Shown piece after piece: positions 5,369 to 11,229 of a stretch of 11,229 nt of DNA. The position numbers and the translations under genes were made by a program. Positions within the stretch are counted from its first letter, which is position 1, and each line of letters starts with the position of its first letter. Source of the stretch: WRIS01 sp031549175 (GTDB lineage Bacteria; Actinomycetota; Coriobacteriia; Coriobacteriales; Eggerthellaceae); assembly GCA_031549175.1 (NCBI GenBank), contig JAVBQH010000066.1, positions 1 through 11,229 on the forward strand, in the 5' to 3' direction. The notes below the pieces were generated by a model that saw nothing but the letters and a program-made list of their open reading frames with translations, was not told where the DNA came from and searched no databases.

Positions 5369-6958
5369 ATGGAGGCCTTGAGCGTCTCAGGGTTCGGTTT
5401 CTCCTACCCGCATGAGAAGCCCCTGCTCTCGGACTGTTCTTTCTCGCTTGAGGAAGGGGCTTTCGCGCTCCTTGTAGGCATGACCGGCAGCGGGAAGACC
5501 ACTTTGCTGAGGTCGATAAAACCCGAACTTGCACCGAGCGGTGAACGAACAGGCACGATCAAAGTGTTCGGGAACGAGACCTCCACCCTCGACCAGGCAA
5601 GCTCCGCCCGTTCGATCGGGTATGTCTCGCAAAGCCCCGACAACCAGATCGTCTGCGACCTCGTTTGGCATGAGGTCGCCTTCGGCCTGGAAAACCTCGG
5701 GACGCCGCAAGACGCCATGCGTCGCAGGGTTGCGGAGGTGGCGCATTTCTTCAACATAGAGCCGTGGATGCATGCCAAGATCGCCCATCTTTCCGGGGGG
5801 CAGAAACAGCTGGTATCCCTGGCAAGCATCCTGGTCATGCAGCCGAAACTGCTCCTGCTCGACGAACCTACTGCCCAGCTCGACCCCGTTGCCGAGAAGA
5901 GCTTCCTTCACGCGTTGTTCCGCATCAACCGTGAGCTGGGGCTGACGATCGTAGTTGCGACCCACGCACCCGAGGCCATGTGCGAATACGCGGACTCGTG
6001 CCTGAGGGTCCAGGCCGGCAGCGTCACGCCGGCCCCGCTTGGCGAGTTCGGCTACAGCCCCCTTGCCCGTGGGATCCAGAAGGCGGCGGCTGCACATGAG
6101 GCGACGAAGGTCCAGGTTGATCACGACGAGCCCCGGGAGCACGGCGAGCGCACCTTCGCCTCTTTGACGGACGGAGGTGCCGTGCCGGCCCATACGGCGA
6201 TAGCCCTGGACGATGTCCACTTCCGCTATGCGAAGGACTCCCCCTGGGTTTTGCGGGGGTTGGACCTGCTCGTCTGCAAAGGGAGCATCCATGCGTTGGT
6301 GGGGGGGAACGGTTCCGGGAAGTCCACCTTGCTCCGCGTCATCTCGGGGCTGGCCGGCCCATCGCGCGGCAAGGTCACGAACAGCCTGGCTGCAGCTCAG
6401 GCGCTGCTTCCGCAAGACCCGCAAGCCCTCTTCGTCTGCGATACGGTCGCAGACGAGCTCCGGGAATGGCAGGCGCGCGCCGGATACGACGAGGACGCCG
6501 TCCAAGGCGCCTTGCGCCAATGCGGCCTCGAGGGCCATGCCGGCCAACACCCCTACGACCTCAGCGGGGGGCAGCAGCAGATGCTCGCCCTTGCCAAGCT
6601 GCTCTTGACCGGGCCCAAGCTCCTTCTCCTTGACGAGCCGACCAAGGGCCTCGACGCAGAGGCAAAGTGCGGGATAGCCGAGGTCCTTATCGGCCTGCGC
6701 CGGACAGGCGTCACGGTGGTCTTGGTGACACACGACCTCTCCTTCGTCAGCCAGGTGGCTGATACGGCAAGCATGCTCTTCGACGGGGAGACGGCCTGCA
6801 CCGAACCGGTGGAAGAGTTCTTCATGAACAACATCTTCTACCGCCCGGCCCCCGACGGCTTCCTGGAGGCTTGGAACGGGCGTGGGACAAAAGGGACAGA
6901 CCTTTTTGTCCCACGCTCCGTCTGCCATTCAACGGGTAATGCGGGGGCCCGGCCTTGA
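5369..6958 (+). CDS. ECF transporter ATPase, fused two-domain EcfA-EcfA' protein
   Basis: This 529-residue protein joins two ABC ATPase domains that are separate subunits in many ECF systems. Domain 1 (about 1-220) has Walker A GMTGSGKTT (37-45), Q-loop Q88, signature LSGGQ (141-145), Walker B LLLLDEP (161-167) and switch His199. Domain 2 (about 276-485) has Walker A GGNGSGKST (312-320), Q349, LSGGQ (398-402), LLLLDEP (418-424) and His455. Both sites look competent. A charged linker spans about 221-275. GGAGG lies 6 bases before the ATG. Family sequence ends near residue 502. The tail from about 503 is encoded largely by the palindromic repeat at 6880-6916 and looks like an acquired extension. 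The stop overlaps the start of the S gene (TTGA). It powers the neighbouring T and S components, matching CbrU of predicted cobalamin systems. Confidence 0.95.
   Translation: MEALSVSGFGFSYPHEKPLLSDCSFSLEEGAFALLVGMTGSGKTTLLRSIKPELAPSGERTGTIKVFGNETSTLDQASSARSIGYVSQSPDNQIVCDLVWHEVAFGLENLGTPQDAMRRRVAEVAHFFNIEPWMHAKIAHLSGGQKQLVSLASILVMQPKLLLLDEPTAQLDPVAEKSFLHALFRINRELGLTIVVATHAPEAMCEYADSCLRVQAGSVTPAPLGEFGYSPLARGIQKAAAAHEATKVQVDHDEPREHGERTFASLTDGGAVPAHTAIALDDVHFRYAKDSPWVLRGLDLLVCKGSIHALVGGNGSGKSTLLRVISGLAGPSRGKVTNSLAAAQALLPQDPQALFVCDTVADELREWQARAGYDEDAVQGALRQCGLEGHAGQHPYDLSGGQQQMLALAKLLLTGPKLLLLDEPTKGLDAEAKCGIAEVLIGLRRTGVTVVLVTHDLSFVSQVADTASMLFDGETACTEPVEEFFMNNIFYRPAPDGFLEAWNGRGTKGTDLFVPRSVCHSTGNAGARP
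6880..6916. repeat. Palindromic repeat element inside the 3' end of the ATPase gene
   Basis: GCGTGGGACAAAAGG (6880-6894) pairs with CCTTTTTGTCCCACGC (6901-6916), a near-perfect stem with one bulged base and a GACAGA loop. It shares the AAAAGGG(G)ACAG core with the palindrome at 3988-4020. It encodes the GRGTKGTDLFVPRS-like portion of the C-terminal tail. It is followed by about 40 bases and then the TTGA stop/start overlap, so it also lies in the ATPase/S-gene junction. It could stabilise or attenuate the downstream message. Confidence 0.65.
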
Positions 6959-7674
6959 AGAAAGCGCTCGGATACTTAGAAATCCCTTTGCTGGTCGCAG
7001 TTCCGGCGGCGCTTGCGCTCAGCGCCTTCTTCCAGTTCTCCCAAACAGGGCTTTTGACGGCTGCTGTGGCTATTGTGGCGGTGGCGGTGTTCTTTGTGAA
7101 CTACGAATCGTCAAAGCCAGCGTTGCGCCAGATCATGCCCGTCGTTGTCCTGGGGGCATTGGGAGCTGCCGGCCGTATCCTGTTTGCGGTCGTCCCCGAC
7201 TTCAAGCCCCTTTCAGCCATCACCATCGTGGCAGGCATGGTGTTTGGGCGAAGATCGGGCTTCATGGTCGGTGCGCTTGCGGCGCTTGTGTCGAATTTCT
7301 TCTTCGGGCAAGGGCCTTGGACCCCTTGGCAGATGTATGCCTGGGGTATGATCGGGTATTTTGCGGGGGTTCTGAATGACTGCGGAGCCTTCAGGAATGC
7401 AGTCGCCGTCTACGTGTACGGCTTCCTCTCGGCCCTTCTGTACGGTTTTTTGCTCAACACCTGGTACCTTGTCGGGTTTGTCCACCCCATCACCTGGCAG
7501 AGCGCCCTTCTTGTGTATGGGGCAGGCCTTGCCATGGATGCCGTGCACGGCACGGCGACGGTGGTCTTCCTGCTGGCGATCTATGCCCCTTGGAAAAAGA
7601 AGCTCGAACGCATCAAAGTCAAATATGGGCTCGGCGGATCCGCCCGGCCAAAAGATGATTCTGTAGTACAATAA
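6955..7674 (+). CDS. ECF transporter substrate-binding S component, probable cobalamin/corrinoid
   Basis: This is a 239-residue membrane protein with about six hydrophobic helices (about 8-26, 31-49, 59-79, 86-119, 129-170, 181-211). It has the S-component pattern: FKPLSAITIVAGMVFGRR, a small-residue helix VGALAALVSNFFFG, then GQGPWTPWQMYAWGMIGYF. Basic residues end the protein on the cytoplasmic side. S components bind the vitamin at the outer face and topple in the membrane when coupled to T and the ATPases. The riboswitch makes cobalamin or a corrinoid precursor the likely substrate; CbrT is the known cobalamin S component. A cobalt system would be expected to carry CbiM/CbiN, which are absent here. 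The start is TTG at 6955, overlapping the ATPase stop by 4 bases, with GGGGG 7 bases upstream. No better start is seen. Confidence 0.9.
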   Translation: MKKALGYLEIPLLVAVPAALALSAFFQFSQTGLLTAAVAIVAVAVFFVNYESSKPALRQIMPVVVLGALGAAGRILFAVVPDFKPLSAITIVAGMVFGRRSGFMVGALAALVSNFFFGQGPWTPWQMYAWGMIGYFAGVLNDCGAFRNAVAVYVYGFLSALLYGFLLNTWYLVGFVHPITWQSALLVYGAGLAMDAVHGTATVVFLLAIYAPWKKKLERIKVKYGLGGSARPKDDSVVQ

Positions 7675-7704
7675 CTGCCCTTGGAACCAATAGTTGCAAG
7701 AAGC

Positions 7705-7723
7705 AGCCGTGGAAACCGCGGCT
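7705..7723 (+). terminator. Short hairpin after the transporter operon
   Basis: AGCCGTGG (7705-7712) pairs with CCGCGGCT (7716-7723) around AAA, an 8-bp stem with one G-U pair, 30 bases after the S-gene stop. No U-tract follows, so it is at best a weak or factor-dependent terminator. The remainder of the 101-base gap before mfd shows no clear promoter. Confidence 0.3.
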
Positions 7724-7775
7724 ATTCGTGCTGCCCTGAGGAATATACCTGCATGAAAAGGAGCCCCATCACGCC

Positions 7776-10700
7776 ATGCTGATCGATGCACTGACAAAAA
7801 CACTCGAAGGATCGGGTGCCCTCGATGCCTTCTGGGAAAAACTGGACGGTGCGCAAGATGCCGCCCTCGGCGTCGCCGCCTCCGCACGGCCGTTCCTCGT
7901 GGCAGCCCGTTTCAGCCACAAGCCCCAACCGACGTTGGTGGTGATTGCGGGAGAGGACGCAGCGGACGCCTTCGCCCGCAACCTTGCCGCCTACATCGGC
8001 GATGAGCAGGTCTTTCGTTTCTTCGAGCGAAGCGACTTCCCCTTCTCCCCAAAAACGGGAGATGCCCGCCAGATCTCGTGCAGGATGGAGGCCCTCCATG
8101 CGCTTTCCACGGGTAGGAACTGCGTGGTGGTGGCCTCGGCCCGGTCGCTTCTGCGGACCTTGCCGCCTGCAGGCGCGGAATGCTTCATGCCGCTTGCGCT
8201 TAAGGGAGGCTCCGGCCTTGCGGCCATGGGCAACAAGGACATAGGCACCTTCGATGACCTGCCCCGCGCCCTCGCGGCACGGGGCTACGTGAACACGGTC
8301 GAGCTTGAAGGGCCGGGAAGCTTCTGTGTCCGCGGCGGCGCGCTCGACGTGTTCCCGGGAAACCTCGTCTACCCGGTCCGGCTCGACTTCTTCGGCGACG
8401 AGCTTGACGAGATCCGCCGTATCGTGCCTTCGACAGGCCAGACCATAGCCGAGCTCGCCTCCGTCGAGATATTCCCCGTCCAGGAGTTCGCCCTTTCTGC
8501 CCGCGGGACGAAGCGGGTGCGCGAGCAGCTGGCCAACCCGGCAAAAAGCAATCCCGTCCTGCGGGGGCTCTTCGAGAGGCTCGAGGAGGGAGTGCATTTC
8601 GAAGGAGCGGATGCCCTCCTGCCCCTGCTCTATGCAACGACTGCGGTCCTCGGTGATTACCTGAAGGCCGACGCCCTTACGGTGCTGCTTGAGCCCCGGT
8701 CCCTCTTCGACGATGCGGTACACGCATTCGATGAGATAAAAGACCGTGCCAAGGGATCAAGCATCGCGGTCGACGGCCTCTATGTCGAGCCCCAGGCCTT
8801 AAGCTTCGGGGAGAACCAGCGGGCCACCTATGTCTCGATCATGCAGGTGGGCGGCCAGGTTGACGAGGACCTGCCCGTGAAGCGCGTAGAGGTGTCCGGG
8901 AATGAGGAAAAGCTTTTCGGGAAGCTTAGGAGCTTGGTGGACACCGGCTATACCGTGGCCTTCTCGGTGCCGGGCTTCCGTGCGCGCCAGGACATGAAGC
9001 TTGAGCTCGTGGACAGGAGCATCCCGATCAACGAGGTCCTCGATGTGGCGGGCGAGGCTCCCGACAGGCTTTCTCGGAGCGTCGTCAACATCGTCGACGT
9101 CGAAATCCCGCTGGGCATGGTAATCCCCAAGGCGAAGCTTGCCCTCGTCTCCATCTCCGACACGCAAGGGGCCGCGACGCTGCGCAAGGCGAGGCACATC
9201 GACATCACCGAGGTCACCTTTCCCTACAGTCCCGGCGACTACGTGGTCCATGCCGCACACGGCGTCGCGCTTTTCAAGGAGCTTGTCCGCCAGGACGTCG
9301 GCGGGGCAGCGCGTGACTACCTCCTGCTCGAATATGCTGCGAGTGACAAGCTGTATGTCCCGGTTGAACAGCTCGACCGCGTGACACGCTATGTGGGCCC
9401 GGAAGGCGCGTCCCCCCGGCTCACCCGCTTGAACACGGCGGACTGGTCGCGGGCGCTGGCCAAGGCGCGCAAGGCAACCAAGAAGCTCGCGTTCGACCTC
9501 GTCGACGTCTACAGCCGCCGTGCCGCCACCCAGGGATTCCGCTACTCGCCCGATACCATGGAGCAGCGGGCGATGGAGGAGTCCTTCCCCTATGACGAGA
9601 CCCCCGACCAGCTGGCAGCTATCGCAGATGTGAAGGCCGACATGCAAAGCGCCAAACCTATGGATAGGTTGATCTGCGGCGACGTCGGCTTCGGGAAGAC
9701 CGAGATCGCACTTCGCGCCGCCTTCAAGGCGACCCAGGACAAAAAGCAGGTCATGGTGCTTTGTCCGACGACCATCCTCGCCCAACAGCACTTCACGAAT
9801 TTCAAGGACCGCTTCGACCCCTTCGGGGTGCGCGTCGAGGTGCTCTCGCGCTTCAGGTCGGAGGCCCAGCAAAAGACGATCCTCGAGGCCTTTTCTGAGG
9901 GGGGAGTCCAGGTGCTGATCGGAACCCACCGCCTTTTGTCCCGCGACGTGAACCCCCATGACCTCGGCCTGGTAATCATCGACGAGGAGCAGCGTTTCGG
10001 CGTCGGGCACAAGGAGCAGCTGAAGAATTTGAGGGAATCGATCGACGTGCTGACGCTTTCGGCGACCCCGATTCCCCGCACGATGCAGATGTCGCTGTCA
10101 GGTGTCCGCGACATGAGCCTTATCCTGACCCCGCCCGGCGACCGACAGCCGGTCAAAGTGCAGGTGGGGGAATGGGACCCCGATATCGTATCGGGTGCTA
10201 TCAGGCGCGAACTTGCCCGTGGCGGCCAGGTGTACTATGTGAGCAACCGGGTGCGCTCGATTGACGAGGCGGTGCGCAGGGTCATGGAGGCCGCCGGCGA
10301 AGCCCGGGTGGGGGTGGCGCACGGCCAGATGTCGAAGGAGCAGCTCGAGCGCGTGATGGAGGAATTCAGCGCCGGCGAGCTCGATGTCTTGGTGGCAACG
10401 ACCATCATTGAAAGCGGGATCGACAACCCGCACACCAACACGCTCATCATCGAAGACGCCCAACGCCTCGGCCTCGCCCAGCTTTACCAGTTGAAAGGCC
10501 GCGTCGGCCGTTCATGCATCCAGGCTTTCGCCTACTTCATGTTCCCCGAGCACATGTCTTTGACCGAAGAGGCCGCCGCCCGGCTCACCGCCGTCAACGA
10601 GCACACCGAGCTCGGAAGCGGCATGAGGATCGCCATGCGCGACCTCGAGATCAGAGGAGCGGGCAGCCTGCTCGGCGCCGAGCAGAGCGGCAACATGAGC

Positions 10701-11229
10701 GCCGTCGGCTTCGACCTGTTCGCGCAGATGCTCGCCCAGGCGGTGAACGCCACCCGCGAAGGCGACCTCAAGGCCATGGATTTCCTACCGCCTGCCTTGT
10801 CCGACATCACCATAAACGTGCCGGCGCATACCTACCTGCCTGAGGAATACGTCCAAGACGCCGACGAGCGCGTCCTGCTTTATCGAAAGGCCGCGTCGGC
10901 CGACACCGTGGAGGCCGTCAACGGGCTGTATGGGGAAACCATGGCAAGACACCCTGATATGCCCCAGGCTGCCAAGAACTTCTTCGAGAAGGCGCGCATC
11001 AAGGCCTATGCGAACGAGAAGAGGATCAAGACGGTTTCGGTGGTGGGCGGGAACACACAGGGATTCACGATCGCGGATATGAATGACAACGGCGCGATTT
11101 GCTTTGAATTTGAGCAGGAGGCAGGCCTGCCTGTTGCGGTGGCTCCCCAGGATAGCTTTGGGAGCAGCACGGAGAAGCTAAAAAACGGCTCCTCTAACTA
11201 TTTAGGCGCGCTTGTGGCGCGGCACAACA
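7776..11229 (+). CDS. mfd: Transcription-repair coupling factor Mfd (3' end outside window)
   Basis: About 1151 codons are open to the right edge; family members are about 1150-1180 residues, so only a short tail is missing. Mfd pushes stalled RNA polymerase off damaged DNA and recruits UvrA. The UvrB-like N-terminal module includes GSFCVRGGALDVFPG at 181-195. The RNA-polymerase-interacting domain is near 480-550, with GDYVVHAAHGVALFK where many homologues have a VHEVHGIGR-type motif. The translocase has Walker A GDVGFGKT (635-642), Walker B DEEQRFG (736-742), SATPIPRTMQMSLSG, and motif VI QLKGRVGRS (905-913). A C-terminal TRCF domain follows from about 1000. ATG 7776 is the only usable start after an in-frame stop at 7737. 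AGGAG lies 12 bases upstream, a long spacing. It is unrelated in function to the transporter operon upstream. Confidence 0.97.
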   Translation, partial: MLIDALTKTLEGSGALDAFWEKLDGAQDAALGVAASARPFLVAARFSHKPQPTLVVIAGEDAADAFARNLAAYIGDEQVFRFFERSDFPFSPKTGDARQISCRMEALHALSTGRNCVVVASARSLLRTLPPAGAECFMPLALKGGSGLAAMGNKDIGTFDDLPRALAARGYVNTVELEGPGSFCVRGGALDVFPGNLVYPVRLDFFGDELDEIRRIVPSTGQTIAELASVEIFPVQEFALSARGTKRVREQLANPAKSNPVLRGLFERLEEGVHFEGADALLPLLYATTAVLGDYLKADALTVLLEPRSLFDDAVHAFDEIKDRAKGSSIAVDGLYVEPQALSFGENQRATYVSIMQVGGQVDEDLPVKRVEVSGNEEKLFGKLRSLVDTGYTVAFSVPGFRARQDMKLELVDRSIPINEVLDVAGEAPDRLSRSVVNIVDVEIPLGMVIPKAKLALVSISDTQGAATLRKARHIDITEVTFPYSPGDYVVHAAHGVALFKELVRQDVGGAARDYLLLEYAASDKLYVPVEQLDRVTRYVGPEGASPRLTRLNTADWSRALAKARKATKKLAFDLVDVYSRRAATQGFRYSPDTMEQRAMEESFPYDETPDQLAAIADVKADMQSAKPMDRLICGDVGFGKTEIALRAAFKATQDKKQVMVLCPTTILAQQHFTNFKDRFDPFGVRVEVLSRFRSEAQQKTILEAFSEGGVQVLIGTHRLLSRDVNPHDLGLVIIDEEQRFGVGHKEQLKNLRESIDVLTLSATPIPRTMQMSLSGVRDMSLILTPPGDRQPVKVQVGEWDPDIVSGAIRRELARGGQVYYVSNRVRSIDEAVRRVMEAAGEARVGVAHGQMSKEQLERVMEEFSAGELDVLVATTIIESGIDNPHTNTLIIEDAQRLGLAQLYQLKGRVGRSCIQAFAYFMFPEHMSLTEEAAARLTAVNEHTELGSGMRIAMRDLEIRGAGSLLGAEQSGNMSAVGFDLFAQMLAQAVNATREGDLKAMDFLPPALSDITINVPAHTYLPEEYVQDADERVLLYRKAASADTVEAVNGLYGETMARHPDMPQAAKNFFEKARIKAYANEKRIKTVSVVGGNTQGFTIADMNDNGAICFEFEQEAGLPVAVAPQDSFGSSTEKLKNGSSNYLGALVARHN

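Noticed and set aside
5322..5381. 19-codon frame starting in an ATGA overlap with the ecfT stop
   Set aside because: It has no conserved features and ends just inside the ATPase gene, which has its own good ribosome-binding site; chance is the simpler reading.
5387..6928. 513-codon minus-strand frame opposite the fused ATPase
   Set aside because: The plus strand encodes two complete ABC domains; the minus frame has no family features and is a GC-bias shadow.
7667..7672. TACAAT as a -10 box for mfd
   Set aside because: No acceptable -35 lies 16-18 bp upstream, there is no extended -10, and it falls in the last codons of the S gene.
8799..10010. 403-codon minus-strand frame inside mfd (also 7722-8723)
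   Set aside because: Mfd motifs run continuously on the plus strand; these antisense frames show no start context or domain.
1..11229. CRISPR array, tRNA or rRNA genes, insertion sequence or prophage genes
   Set aside because: No regular direct-repeat array, no cloverleaf-type or rRNA sequence and no transposase or integrase frame was recognised on either strand.

Overview
The window reads as chromosomal DNA of a high-GC anaerobic actinobacterium, most likely class Coriobacteriia (Eggerthellaceae-like). This is an inference from GC-rich codon use, a hydrogenase maturation protease, a B12-riboswitch-controlled ECF vitamin transporter with a fused double ATPase, and the style of the proteins. 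No rRNA or tRNA gene is present to confirm it.

Left part (1-3920). The 3' end of a hydrogenase maturation protease gene (+) converges on, and overlaps, a minus-strand block. In transcription order that block is nth (endonuclease III), an ECF sigma factor, its probable membrane anti-sigma partner, and a lipoprotein with a von Willebrand A domain (YfbK-like). Two minus-strand sites share an identical signature, GGATTGTCGGA-N11-TAATACGA on the + strand. One lies just upstream of the sigma gene and one just upstream of the lipoprotein gene. They look like two promoters read by the encoded ECF sigma, giving autoregulation plus a dedicated output gene. They also settle the start codons of both genes.

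Middle part (3921-4446). This divergent intergenic region holds a sigma70-type nth promoter (-), a perfect 16-bp-arm palindrome, a strong -10 box (+), a cobalamin riboswitch aptamer, and a long structured leader with several hairpins but no U-tract.

Right part (4447-7674). An operon-like set on + encodes the ECF transporter T component, a fused two-domain ATPase and an S component. Preceded by a B12 riboswitch, it is best read as a cobalamin (or corrinoid) importer of the CbrT/CbrU/CbrV type. The last ~27 codons of the ATPase gene contain a second palindrome related to the one at 3988-4020. The S gene starts with TTG in a 4-base overlap with the ATPase stop.

End (7776-11229). mfd, the transcription-repair coupling factor, runs off the right edge nearly complete.

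Most genes belong to known families. The most informative non-gene signals are the paired ECF promoter signature, the palindromic repeat family (one copy encoding a protein tail), and the unusual leader downstream of the riboswitch aptamer.
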